64,000 bases of DNA from Heterostelium album PN500 (Eukaryota > Evosea > Eumycetozoa > Acytosteliales > Acytosteliaceae): positions 1,178,001-1,242,000 of the forward strand of contig NW_008805068.1 in assembly GCF_000004825.1 (NCBI RefSeq), given 5' to 3'. Position 1 is the first letter of the stretch; each line of letters opens with the position of its first letter. Of this stretch, positions 22,123-35,500 are shown piece by piece. The notes under the pieces are model-generated. The model did not search any database. It was given only the letters and a program-made list of their open reading frames with translations, and was not told the origin of the DNA. Made by a program: the position numbers and the translations under genes.

Positions 22123-25100
22123 ATGAGTTATTTAGAGTATATAAATGATGGTGTAAGAGGATCAGGTAATTATTGTTTTATCAGAACTTGTATTTATAGA
22201 TATTAATTATCTTTTCTTCTAAATAAATTAGATGGTATAAGTGGAAATCATGGTGATTCCGGTAGTGGCTATGGTGGTTCAGGTAGTCACGGTTCACATG
22301 GTCTACCAGGACAAAGAGGTACTAATGCCGGTACCATTAACACCTCAATTTTTTCAGATCCACATGGTAATATTGTATTACAATCAAACTTTGGTGCAAA
22401 TGAATTGTAAGTTTATTATTATATTACTTTCTTTTAAATTAGAATTGCTAATTTCTAATCCTTTTTGTTTTTCTTTTACAAAAAAGTTCTGGTGGTTTCC
22501 AAAAGACTGATGCTATGACTATGGGTAATCCATCGAATTACTTGGTTTTGTCTGCACATGGTGGTGATGGAGGTAGAGGAGGTGACGGTGGAAGAGGAGG
22601 TGATGGTGCACAAGGTTATCCTGGAAGAGATGCCACCAGATACTCGGCCGGTAGTGATGGTGGTCCTGGTGGCGACGGAGGTGATGGAGGTGACGGTGGT
22701 GATGGTGGTAGCTCTGGAAGTGGTGCCAATATCAATGTTGCCTGTAGAGAAGGTGATATGGATTTGCTCATGATTCTCAAGCAAAAGATTGGTGACACTC
22801 TTGCCGGTACACCGGGATCGCCAGGAATCGGAGGTCGTGGTGGTAGCGGAGGTAGCGGAGGTTACGGTGGTAGCTCCTATTCCTGGACTGAAGAGCGGTA
22901 CTACACCGACAGCGAAGGAAATAGATGTTCCACTACAGAGTCGTTCTCCAATCCGGGTGGTTACAATGGTCCCTCCGGAAGTTCCGGTGGATCCGGTAAG
23001 ACTGGTCACTCTGGTAATAGTGGCCGCGACGGTAATTTCTCGATTTCCGTCCAGATGGATGCTGGCAATGTAATCCATTATTCATCGCCCTACGATTTGT
23101 CAGTTGAGAAAATTGAATACAACGATACCGTTGGTTATGAAGTCATCGAGCCCGGTTCCGAAGTCAATCTTTTGGTTACTCACAAAAATGTTGGTGGTAT
23201 GCCAACGCCTTCCAAACAGAATATCTATGCCTATATCGACGACAACAAGTGGGTAATTTGTCCGGTTGCCAATCGTGTTCCACTCAAGAAATATCTTGCC
23301 GCCGGTTCAAAGACAGAGTTGTCGAGACCCATTCTTTTCCAGATTCAAAATTATCGCCAGGTATACCCATTGCCACGTGAAGCATTCACCGCTCCAGGCA
23401 CAATGGAGCACCAGGCTTTGGTGGAGCGTGTTGGTCAAACATTTGCTAGAGTCCACAAGTCTGCTCATAGTTTTGTAGTTGAATATCCAGTTCAGGCATC
23501 GATTATCAAAGGTCTGGACAGTATTGTTCTGGGTGACGAGTCACCAATTCTCTACTCCGTGTGGAACAAATCCAAGCTATCCATTGGATTGGATTCCACC
23601 AATGGACCATCAAGAGTTTTGTTCACCACAATTAGAGTATCGCCAAATGCACAAGGTGGAACTCTTCGTTTGACTCCACAAGATTTCATTTTGCGTGATC
23701 AAAATGGTCGAATCTATGATAATCCAGAGGTTGGTCTTCACGCCAACGTACCAAATGTACCGGGCGGTGGATTGAATTTCTTTACCAATACATTCCAATT
23801 TACTGGAACTGGTTTGAAGCCATACACTCGTGTATTGCTCGAATCCACATTGTTCCTTGGACATATCAAAGACATGGCCAATGCACAAGCAATCCAATCT
23901 CGTCCATTCGAAGTTCAATTGTCTGAGGGATACAATAATTCTCACCAAGCCGACTTGCTCCTTGTTACCAATAATCAGACTGAGTTTGCAGAGGTGAATG
24001 CATGGAGACAGCTGGCAAGTGACTTGGGATTGAAAGTTGCAGTTTGGAACGTCAATCTCTACAAAGACTTTAATTTGGCTCACAAAAAGATGGATGGACT
24101 TTCGTTGCTTGACGAATTTGTTGGAAAGACAATTGTCTTTTTGAATAATACATTCGTTCGTGATGAACGTCGTTACGACTCTATCATATTTACTAGAACA
24201 CTCGAGTTATTCTCAGCTGCCAAGTTCCGTGGTATTCACACATTGATCTATGGTAACAGAGGATTTGACATTGACAATGAATTGATTCCAGCCGTTTCCA
24301 ACGATAAGATTGTCTCTGCCAGTTATTTCAAGAGTATCGAAGAGTACACTCGTGCCTGTAAGCGTCGTATTCTTCAAGGACCAGGTTCCGCTTTGCCATT
24401 GCCAGCTACCTCCACCCCAACCTTCTCAGCGGTGGTAATCATGGATAAGAAACAAAGATACATTGGTATCCATTCAACCATTCACACCATGTGTATCTAC
24501 TCTCATCATCACGATGTCTACCCATCGGAAACAATCTATCTTGATCATTTCAGTATCAGTGATCTCACTGAAGATACATTCCATTTGAACCTGACCAAGT
24601 TGGACAAGAAATTCCACTTTAAGAAGGTGACCGACAAGAAAGTACTAGAAAAGGTTACAACTTTGGAGGCTCGTTTGAATTGTTCAACCGATCTCCAAGT
24701 TCTCAAGGAAAGATTGAGAGGTTTGGATTCACCAGCTATCAATTCCGTTGGAAACGATACTGTTAAGGAGGGTCTGTTGGACATGCGCAAAGGTGACCGT
24801 GGTTCCTCTAGCTATGTTAAGCGTTTCATTGTATTCAATGCAGCGGATCGTACCATCTCAAAGGTCGATGTCAATGGAAAGGATGTCCAACAAGCAAAGA
24901 CAAAGAAGATCTACTCGCTCAATCGTTTCTCCATTACTATCGGTAACCATTTCGGTAGTGAGACAAGCAAGGATGTATCAACAACATTCCAAATTGTCAC
25001 TCCCGACAAGATTATCTATCTTCGTGCCAAATCCACTGAGCAACGTGACGAATGGATTGCCTCGGTCTCCACTCTCCCAACTGTAGAGGTTACCAACGTC

Positions 25101-26521
25101 TACAGAGATCCATCGATGCAATTGAAGTTGAGCGCATCCCATACCAACTTATCACCGGATCGTACCAAGACACCGTTGCCATCGGCCAATGCCATGACTG
25201 AGTACTATCCAATCAATATCATTCCAATCAATGAGAGATTCATCTTTACCAAACCAAAGCCAAAGGATCTTGAAGAAAAGGCAATCAAGCTGAGCAAGAA
25301 ACTTCGTAATCGTTTCCCCAATCAACGTAATGTGATTGTCTACGATGCCAGACCCAACAAGATCGATAAGTTTGCCATGTACTATATGGGAACACTCGAA
25401 GTACATCGTTCACTCGATACCACAACTTCTCACATCATTCAAGTCAAGATTGACCAAGATGCAGCAATCCACGATCCATCTTCGGTTCTTTCCTATCCAA
25501 CCGTCTACAATATGCTAAAGACATTGGACTTTGCCCACAAACTAAAGTCACTCGATGATAAGGGATTCAGAACCAATCTCTTGGTTAAAAAGGATTTATA
25601 CTTGGATACCTACGATCTTTGTTCATTGACATTACTATCAATCATCTCTGATATTGCAGAAGAACAATATCATTTCAGAGAATCAAAATGGAGAGATAAA
25701 TTCAGTTCTGAAAAGGTAAGAAAGAAAATAATAATAATATCTTTATAAAATATTATACTTATCTTATATTAATATTACAATAATTATAGATCTATTCATT
25801 CCTTCGTACTTTACAATTGATAAAGAATTATAAATTTGCACCACAATCATCGACTGGAATCGAAACTCCATTGGCTGATGTTATCATTGAAATTGGATTG
25901 CATTTGAGTATCATGAAATCATGCTATACCACTTTGGCCGATAAGATTCTTCCAAATCGTAGAGGTAAAGCTGTCAATCAAGCATCCAACAAACTCTGGT
26001 GGGAGATTGTCATGATCCATATCTGTGGATTCGACGTTGAGAAAGCAGAGAAGACCAGCAAGGTCGATGCCGTTATGAAGAAGGCTGTTAAGGAGCGTAT
26101 GGCCGCCAAGTTGGCAGCATGGGAAGCATACGCCGTCGCTGCACAACCAGCACACGTCCATGGTTACCGATTCGACGAGAAGAAGAAAGTAGTCAAAAAC
26201 AAGGAAGCTGTCATTGAATGGTACCGTAAGCCACACTTTTCCAACTCGATCGTTGACTCTATGGCCACACCAGAGCTTGTTCTCACCAAGGAGAAATTCC
26301 AACAGAAAACAGTGGCACCACGTCCCAACCAGGTCGAAGAGAGTCGTTCCACCTTCAACAACGACAGCGAGAGAAAGGATTTCATCAATAAGATGTTAAT
26401 GGACAAACTCGGTGCAAAATCTGAACTTTTGGAAAGTCAAAAGCTTCAAGTCCAAGAGTTATCAAACATTCAACCATCTGCCCAATTATTCCCAAGAGAT
26501 TTACCACCATTAAATTGGTAA
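22123..26521 (+). CDS. Collagen-like Gly-rich protein with PH domain, 4 exons
   Basis: Exons 22123-22165, 22232-22406, 22487-25715 and 25790-26521 join in frame to 1,392 residues. The first 200 residues are rich in Gly-Gly-Asp/Arg and Gly-x-y collagen-like triplets (GGDGGRGGDGGRGGDGAQG, then PGSPGIGGRGGSGG). There is no signal peptide, so it is probably not secreted. Residues about 230-740 form a large globular region of beta-rich and alpha/beta segments that I cannot name. A PH domain lies at about 845-937 (KRFIVFNAADRTISKVDV ... RDEWIASVSTL), suggesting phosphoinositide or membrane binding. The last 450 residues are helical and charged, with no domain I recognise. The closest known type is the dictyostelid PH-domain proteins of unknown function. 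It is convergent with the WAP-like gene. Confidence 0.85.
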
Positions 26522-26724
26522 AAAATAATAATTAAATACATATTATTTAATTAATGACATCACACACATATATATAAACTTTGAAAAGAAAAAGCAATAA
26601 AATAAAAAAAAATACAAGAATATTTATAAATAAAAAAATTAGATATTTTGGAGGGAAAAAAAAAGAAAAATTAAAATCGACTGATATTTATTTTAATTAT
26701 ATAGTTTATCTTTTTTTTTTTATT

Positions 26725-27048
26725 CTAATATTGATAGGCTTTACTTATTTTAACATTGGATTCAGTTTCATTGTGTCCTACAGCATGATTCCAACAATAG
26801 GTACCATCACATGAAGTTGGGCAGCAAATTTGACCATTTGGGCAAGGGACCTCAGCTGAACAAACTGCTTCACATGTTCCTGGAATATGTAGACTAGGAC
26901 ATCTTTTGTCATAGTCTGATGGAGTTTCAGTGTCTTTATCACTATGATTACGATTATGATGATTCTTCTTATGTCTAAAAATTTCACCTACTGAAATATT
27001 CACCAACAAAAAAACTACTAATAATTGAATAATTATTTTTTGATTCAT
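26725..27048 (-). CDS. Small secreted protein with a WAP-type four-disulfide core
   Basis: The 107-residue protein has a signal peptide (IIIQLLVVFLLVNISVG), a His/Asn/Lys-rich linker, and one eight-cysteine module. The spacing C-x8-C-x3-C-x5-C-x5-CC-x3-C-x4-C (CPSLHIPGTC, VCSAEVPC, PNGQICC, PTSC, DGTYC) matches the WAP (whey acidic protein) four-disulfide core. WAP domains in animals often inhibit proteases or bind microbes; whether this one does is unknown. A potential N-glycosylation site, NET, follows the core. One exon; its stop lies about 200 bp from the stop of the convergent PH gene. The start ATG is the only one before the signal peptide. Confidence 0.82.
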   Translation of the reverse strand: MNQKIIIQLLVVFLLVNISVGEIFRHKKNHHNRNHSDKDTETPSDYDKRCPSLHIPGTCEAVCSAEVPCPNGQICCPTSCDGTYCWNHAVGHNETESNVKISKAYQY

Positions 27049-27702
27049 TTTTCTATAATTTAATTAATAAATATAAATATATTTCTAAAAATTATTATTA
27101 CTTTTAAGGAAAATATAAAAAAAAAAAAGATATTCTAAATGATAAATTTAGCTTGTGAATGACGATTTTATAATACAATTAAATATAAAATTTATTAAAA
27201 ATAAATAAAAATAACCAAAATATTAAATCTAAATTTATTGGATATTATTATTATTAAATAAAAAACAACAATTGTCTTTTAATACTTTTTAAAAATTTTA
27301 AAATAGTATAGATTAATGATTCTTTGTAAAATAATAATTGAAAAGGAGATCAATTAAAAAAATACAAGTTAATAAACTTTAAAAAACAAATATAACAATA
27401 ATTATAATAGAATGAATAAACAACAATAATTAACGATATGAAAAACAGAATTCAATAGTGTAAATTTACCATTATGATGTAAAATAAGAAGGAATAAGAC
27501 ACACCAAACACCCCGAACCACCAACCCACACACAATCTCATACAAACATTTATTGTTATTTATTATTTTTTTAAATTTTTAAATTTTCATATTCATAAAA
27601 AATGAGATGAGATAAAAGAATTTTTAATAAATACAATAAACATTTATATTGTTGTTGTTGTTTTTTTTGATTATTTTTATTTATTTATTTGATTTAATAT
27701 TA
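27049..27702. other. AT-rich region between the WAP-like gene and the GCN2-like kinase
   Basis: This 654-bp stretch has no gene. It contains long A/T runs and a C-rich patch near 27500-27540 (CACCAAACACCCCGAACCACC), which may lie in the promoter of the WAP-like gene or the 3' UTR of the kinase gene. Confidence 0.5.
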
Positions 27703-30700
27703 TTAATCATCGAATCTACTACTTGATTTAACTTTTGATCTGGTTACTATACCCGATAAGAATTTAACGAGATCCTCTCTTGATATATCGTCTTCTTTCT
27801 TTTTTTCGATATTCTTGACTTTGATCATCTTTTTGTTGCCTTTCTCTTTGAGTACAACGACATAGGGAGCACCACTGTTGAGTGCAAGCTCTGTTTGTTC
27901 CTCTGCAGAGGTGTCTTCGCGATACACTGTTTCCACTCGGAATCCAGCTTGCCATAGATCAGAGACGATGCTGACTTTCTCACCAAAGAGATTGGCACTA
28001 CCCATCGAACAAATAAAGATATCGGGTTGACTGAAACGAGCGAGTGGCGATTGATTGCTGTGTATTTGAATGGCGACTTGCTCACGTTGGTAGTGTTGAT
28101 ACTCGCGCTCCTTTGAGTAGATCTTGTCGAGTGCGATCGACAGTCCGACCACTGGCACCGCCGGTGCTTCATCCGATTTTCTCAGTGTCAGATTGTGTTG
28201 AGGAATCAGCTTGGCAATGGTCTGATCGTAACGACCACCGACAGCAGTGCACTCGAATCGAGTGTTATCCTCGCGAATCAGCACTTGGAAGGTTATTCCC
28301 GAGTAGAAGTTCTCGCAGTAGACATAGCCAAGGTCGAACGACACCTTGTTGACGACACCAAGTCGCTCGAGGTATCCATAGAGTGAACGCATCTCCTCGA
28401 GATAGACATTGAGTTGTGTACATTGATCGTTGTTCGAAGTCGATGCTGTGTTGGCAATCTTTTTCGTTACATCCAGTAGCGATCCTTTCACCAGAATCCA
28501 ATTGGCCAATCGTTCCACCTGTTTGGCTGTGAGTTGGAGTCGCTCCAACAACACTTTCTTGACGGTTGTCCATGGGTTGCGAAGTAGCTGTGATAAAATG
28601 ATTCCAATTTCATCGCGAAGTTTCTGGTCGGTGATACCAACGTAACGCCACATGTGCTCAACGATACCAGTGTGATTGAGACGTACCATATAGTTGGTCT
28701 GTGAAGGCAGTGAATCGAATATCTCACACGCAACTTTAATGACCTCGGCATCAGCAAACAATGATGATGCTCCAACAATATCGAAACAACATTGGGACAG
28801 TTCCTTTGGTGACTTTCCAACGAGGTGTGGACGACGATAGACTGTATCGAGTTCATATCGCTTCAGTGGGGAATTTGAAAAGAAATCCATCAAGTCATCG
28901 AAAGTTCGTAACTCTTTGTTGCTGGACGATGGTAATTCGGCGTCGTCTTCATCGGTGATGTTGCTGGCATTGTAGTTGTTATTGCCATATGGATTGTAGG
29001 TGGTTGCAAACTGTTGTGCAAGATAGTCGGCAAATGAATTTCTTAAGTCGTATCGCATCTCAAAAAGTTGTCCACTATCATCCATAACAATCGATCTCGA
29101 TCTAGTTTTGTTTTGATTGACTTTTGATGTTGTTGTAGCGGTAGCAGCTGCGGTTGTAGATGATTTCTGAGTGGCTGTAGAAATTGGTTGTTTAGTTGAT
29201 CCTATTGCTGTTGTTGTTGTTTGTGGTGTTTCATCATTCTCCCAATTCTTAACGATACTCATAACAGGTGTAGGAAGTACGTTGGAATTGTGCTTACGGA
29301 AGATCGATATGACCAAGTCGTTGACTGACTCTCTGATGCTCTGCTCATCGAGAATGCTGAGAGTTGTGAATCGGTTGACACTGCTTGAACTAACAGAACT
29401 GTGTTGTTGGTGATAGATGTGTGAGTGGAGATGCTGGTGCGATGGTGAGAACAGTGATTTCAGACAGTGTTGATAGAACTGTGTAGTAGGGTTGGTAATG
29501 ACACGAATCGCATTCTTCATGTACTCGTCCTCCATCTTGGGTGGCATCAACTCGGATTGCAAAAGTTCCTGCGCGGTTGGACGCTTGACTGGATCGCGCT
29601 CAGTCAACCAACGGATGATTTTTGCTTGTCGTGAATGGTTCCGCTCGAAATCTGGTGGGAAAATGCCACGTTCTCGTAGATCTTTCAGCACTGCAACACG
29701 CTCGTGTCCAGTGGAAAAGACATACCACATCTCAAAGAAAACGATTCCCAGACTGTACATGTCGACTTTGTCGTTGTATCCACCGTCACCTTCACTAGTT
29801 CCAAATTCCTGCTCGGGACTCGAGTAGAACAGTGTACCGACACGCGCTGTGTGTTGGTCGACTGCGTCATAAGAGAATTCACTCTCTTGATTGAGGTCAT
29901 CCCAATTCTGTTGTTTGGTGCTGGCATTGTTGTTTACAGCACTATTGTTGACAACGGAATTAGTTGAACTGGTACTGCTGTTGCTTACATTGATATTGAC
30001 GTTGTCGCTACTACCACTGTTGCCGTTGGTGGTGGACGCAGACTTTGAGGTGCTGCTAATGGCCAATCCGAAATCACCAATCTTGATATCACCACAACTG
30101 TCAAAGAAAATATTACTGGGTTTGAGATCACGATGTATGATACCTTGGGAGTGTACATAGGCAATACCCTCCACGATCTGACGGAACAGCTTCCAGATGT
30201 CATCGTCAGTGCTGATTCCACTCTCTGTCAGATTACGAAGAATCTTTTGACAATACTCCATCTGAATGTAGAGATATGCTGATTTTTTAGTTCTTCGTTC
30301 AGTAACATTTCGCTTGCCATTTGCACTACCCTTATTCTTGTTCTTATTCTTATTCTTATTGAGTTTACCACGTCCGAGGTGTGGATCGCTTCTGGATCCG
30401 CTAGAAGTGGAACTACTGGATCGACCACCACGACGATTGGAACTGCTTGTTGTGAAACTTGTGGCTCCACCCTTGTTCAAATCAAACATCTCCACCAAGA
30501 ATCCAGAGTCGGAATGAAGAAAACTGTAACTCTCATCGGTGAGATCAAAGCAATCGAGTGATTGCTTGGGGAATAGGATATTCTCTGAGAAGTCATCGTC
30601 GTCTTGGTCAAAATCACCATCGTCACTACTAGAGTCAGAGTCGTCGGAATCCGAGTTGGAGTCAGAGTCACCAGAGTCTGAATTGTCATCGTCGTCATCA

Positions 30701-32532
30701 CTCTCGAAATCAGAGAGATGATCACCACTGTCGTGATTATGGTTGGCAGCAGCAGTAGCAGCAGCGGTCTGCTTTGAGTAATAGAGACCTTCGGCACCTT
30801 CGATCCATGCTTGATAATAACGAACTACATGTTGATGATGCAACTGCGAGAGTGTAATTACCTCACGCAATATTCTCTTGTTTAAATTCTGATCGCTATC
30901 CAACTTGATCTTCTTGATCGCATAGTAACGACCGTCCAGACGATTCTTTACTTTAACGACCTGACCGAATCCACCCTGTCCAAGTAGCTGCAGCTCCTCG
31001 AAATCACCATGATATCTCGAAGTTTGAACATTTGGATTGTAACTAGTTGGAATCATGCCATTACCATGGGTGTTGGTCGCATCAAACTTGGTATTGGGTG
31101 TGGAAGGTTCGCGTACTTTTCCACCACCGACATCACCAACCCAGAATCTATCCACAAAATTCGTAGAAGCAACTGACGAGTAAGAAGAAGTCGAGTTGTC
31201 ATGTTGCTGTTGCTGCAATTGTTGCTGTTGTTGTTTCTCTTGTTTGTCAACAGAGGAATTAACCACCTTTGAGAAATACTCTGTGAATATCTGTTGGTAG
31301 ATTTGATTCGAGTTGGTGTTGCTCATGTTCAGCAGTGGTAAATGGTTCGGTTGGATGACGCCGAGTTGTACGAGTTGTGTACCGAGTGTGCGGATCTGAT
31401 CGATCGATGCAGACTGATCGTTTTGGCAGAGTATACGCAACAGGTAGAGTATGAACGTCTGTTGCTTATCGATGAACTTGTCGCTGTCTTTGCTGTTGGT
31501 GTACTGACTGACAATGTCACGCTTCTTCTCCTTCTCGAGTTGTGCACGTTCGATTGACTTTTGCAGACGGAAGTTCTTACGCTCCTCTTGCAGTGCGTTG
31601 TCCTCGAGTGTCGATTGCCACTCCCTATTCTTCTTGTCCGACTCTTCAAAGCTGGTTGCCAACTTACTCTGTGTATTGGCTGCCGCCGCTGCCTTCTTGA
31701 TTCGCTCTTGTTCACGCTGTTGTTCAACCATCTGGTCGTGGAAAGATTTTCCCGATGGTTTCTCATTGTGCTGCGCCAGATACTCCCTGGCGAATCCACA
31801 CAAATCAAAGATCATCTGATTGTTCAACTTTGTATTTGCTTCTTCATTCATTAACTCTTCTAATTCCTCTGCATTTTTCTACAATTATAGTTTGATCAAA
31901 GACATGTTGTCAGGATGATGTTTGAAATATGAATAGATTATAACACTTACATTAGGCAAACCTTTTACTACATTCACTTGAATGTGTGGAGGTGTTGTTG
32001 GATATAAGCTTGTGAATCCAAAGGTGAGCGAAACGACGACGTGACATTCGTTTTGAGTTGATTCGTCGAGGTCACCAAAGAATGGACGTACTATGATTTG
32101 GAATCGGAAGGTTTCGTTCGAGAATGATGGTGCTGGCAGCGAGAGAAAGTCGTCTTGGAAGATGGCAGCGAGTGCATCGACCTCCATCTGTTGTTCCTCC
32201 GACAGATGCTTGACGAGTGCTTCCTTTTCTTTCTTTTTTTGTTTCTTCTTCTCTGCTTTTCTTGATGCTGCATTCTTTTTCGTGTTGTTATTATTGATGC
32301 TACTGCTCATGTTGATTAGATCGTCGTCATCGGAATCAACGTTGGCCAACGTTGAAAATGAATTACCGTTGACATACAACGATTGTTGACTGCTCTTATT
32401 TGGTTGTTGACCTTGTTTTATTTGAATAGGTTGTGATTTATCGTGTGGATGCTGTTGTTGTTGTTGTTGTTGACCTCCAACCAACGACGACAACGACGTC
32501 TGTGTCGTCGTATTCTTATTGTGTTGAGGCAT
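27703..32532 (-). CDS. GCN2-type eIF2alpha kinase (IfkA/IfkB family), 2 exons
   Basis: Exon 1 (32532-31951) and exon 2 (31878-27703) join in phase 0, giving 1,585 residues. GCN2 kinases sense uncharged tRNA under amino-acid starvation and phosphorylate eIF2alpha. The order of domains is complete. An RWD domain occupies about 108-235 ([23 protein letters not shown]), and a coiled coil follows. The kinase spans about 485-980 with [28 protein letters not shown] (near 774) and GDFGLA (near 796). A HisRS-like regulatory domain lies at about 1190-1500 ([19 protein letters not shown] start). The kinase N and C lobes are separated by a long acidic Asp/Ser insert, as in other eIF2alpha kinases but unusually rich in DSD repeats. 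The intron divides the RWD domain. D. discoideum has ifkA and ifkB of this type; I cannot tell which this matches. Confidence 0.94.
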
Positions 32533-35500
32533 CTATATCTTAATCTTAAATCTTAATATTTATTCTTGACTATTATTATTTATCAGGTTTCTATTTTTGC
32601 TTGTAGGTATTATTCTATTATTGTTATTATTATTCAATTGTTTCAGAGACAAAGGCAAAAGACTTAACATAATTTATTACCTTTTATTTAAAAAAAAAAA
32701 AAGTTTGACTATTATTACTATTAACTAACTATTAAGCAATTAGTTGATTTTGATATGATTTGATTTTGATTTGTTATATATACAAATAATAATATTTTAA
32801 AAGAAGATAATAATAAAAATACAAATGTTTTGTTAACAATGAAGTAATTGGTTTTTAAGTGGGTGTTGACTCGTTTTACTTAAAAAAGAAAATTAAAAAA
32901 TTAAAAATTAAAAATATAAATAGTTTTTGTTTGAATTTTGTTTTGGTTTATTTATTAATAAAAGTAAAGAAATAATAATTTAACTAACTGTTTTTAGTTG
33001 TTGTAGTTGTTTGTTAATATTATTATTTTTATTATTGTTTGTCTAATGTATGAATGAATGATTATATAAATAAATTAATTAAAATAAAAGTGTTATAATT
33101 GTATTGTTTTTTAAATTTGATATATTGATTTTTTCATCATTGGATCCTTAAATAGGTATGAACTGAAAATTTTATTTTTAATTTTTTTCATTTTTTTCAT
33201 TTTTTTTTTGCATAAACACAGATCAACATTTCTCATTTTCTTTAGTTTTTACCAATGTTTTAAAATAAATGGGTTGATCTTTGAACCATTGGGATCTTTA
33301 CCAAAGAATTAATCAAAATCCCAGGAACTTTGATTCCATTTTGATTAACTTTTCAAAGGAATAGTTTTTAATTTATCTTCCGAAATTCTAAATTCTGTTT
33401 AAAAAACAATTTGTTTGAATATTGATTATTCATTAATTAATTTCAAAATCAATGTAACAATAATACAATATAGATCAATATTGAAAGATTAGATAATCTG
33501 ATCTTTTTAACTTTTTTTTTTTTGTAAATCTATTTTTTAATTGAATTTGAAATGACTTTATAAAATCTATATTTCTAAAATGAAAGAAGTGTGTTTTTAT
33601 CTAAAAATACTTTTGCTCTTTTCTTAATTTTAGATTTTATGAACGACCTCTTTCAATCTTTCTGTTTGGATTATTTTTTTTTACATAGAATTAATGATAT
33701 GCAATTTGCCTCAGAAAAAAATCTAAAAAAATACTGTTCATCCAATGTTAATAAAGGAATGAACACTTTATAAATAACTATTATAGATTTGGTATTGAGT
33801 ACCTACACAAAAATCGATTTTCGGGAATTTAGATATTTAGATAGGAGGAAAAACAATTAATTTCTTTCTGAAAACAATATTCTAAAGTTAAAATTAGTGA
33901 AGATCAGAAACTCAAACAGACAGATAGCTATAAAATTATTATAGTAATTGATAAATAATAAGTAAGGTTATATCAAAGTTAAAATATTTCAATTGAAAAA
34001 AAGTAAATATCTTTTAAACCATTTCTTTTAAAATTAAACAAGATGTAAAGGATTATTTGTTTTCATTTTTAAAAGGGTATTAAATTAAGTTTTAATCTGT
34101 TTAAAAGAAAATAAAACTTAAGATATTCTTTGTTTTCCTTTTCTTTTTAACACTTTAAAATCAAACCTTCACCAACTTTCACAGTTTTGTAATATTTAAA
34201 CTTTTAAAAAAAATAGTTTGTAACTTTTAACTCTTATGTTTTAACACAGTTATCATTTAAAGCTCTCACCTTCATTTTAAACAGTTAGAATTATTTAAAA
34301 TGCAATAGACATTTGTTATAACACTAACTAGTGTTCCATTGTTATTCTCTTCATTTAAGAATTTAAATGAAAAACACCAACAAACAAATTAATTTCATTG
34401 ACTATTGTTAGTGTCTTTTCGTAAATCATAAATCAAACATTTATTTGATTAATCGACAAAACATAAATAATTGGGCTTGATTAGTTCCAAATTAGAGACC
34501 AGATTTAATTTTTAATTCGTTGTTGTTGGTGTTTAAATGTGTGTTTACTAAGATAAATTTTTCTTTAGCCTGTTGTTTTGTTTATGAGAGATTGTGTGTG
34601 TGTGTGTGTTTCATTTTATTTAATTTATTTTAGTTTTTAAAAAGTTCAAAGTGTAGTGGTGGTATCCCAAATCCTTTCGGATTTAAATTCGCACATATCT
34701 TTATATATATATTTTTGTCAGATGATCACATGGACCACTCACTCTCGAAAGAGATGTTTTGGATCATGGATTGACCAGAGAGATTAAAAGATGGATATAG
34801 TTAACCAATTTAAATCATCGCTGAATCACACACACATAGACACACACAATTTAATTTTACAGAATATTCTCCCCATCTCTCATTGTTGTTGTTATTTTGC
34901 TTAGAATTTAATTATTAATAATAAATAGATTATAAAGACGAAGATCTACCACCACTAGAACACACATTCATGGTTAACACAAGCCTCTTAAAGAACATAC
35001 ACTCTCACTTCTCAACTGATTTCCTCTTTTATCCATGCAAATAAACATCAACCAATCAACAATTGAAATGATTGATAATCATTCAATATCACACAGGCAT
35101 GAATGTTCCTAACATTAACACAAATTACACAAACACAAAAGATAAGATACGAAAAAGCAATTTAAATTAAACAAAAACTCTGTTGTTGGTGTTCTTTCAT
35201 TCTATAATCTTTAATTTTAAATGGTAATCTGCAGACTTTTGACAATCAGCTCATTCGAAATAAACCGGTGATTCTGAAGGTGGTTTTCACTGGTGTGTTC
35301 GTATTGGGTGATGGTGATTTACTTACATCACCTATAAATCACAATAAAATCAATCACCATATACAACTGTTTTTTCTTATTGTTTACCTGATGGAGAGAT
35401 TTAATATGTTCAATCATCATCCCTTCAATTGAAGATGTTCATGATCATAGTGTTTTCTTTGTTACCTCTTTGCAATTAACACCAACAATATCACCAACTC

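Noticed and set aside
33591-33773. Small ORF in the 5.1-kb spacer
   Set aside because: Composition is that of translated AT-rich DNA, with no motif and no splice support.
34650-34695. tRNA-like segment with AGTGTAGTGGTGGTATCCC and a short hairpin
   Set aside because: The hairpin AAATCC/GGATTT has no anticodon loop of correct size, and the following sequence lacks a T arm.
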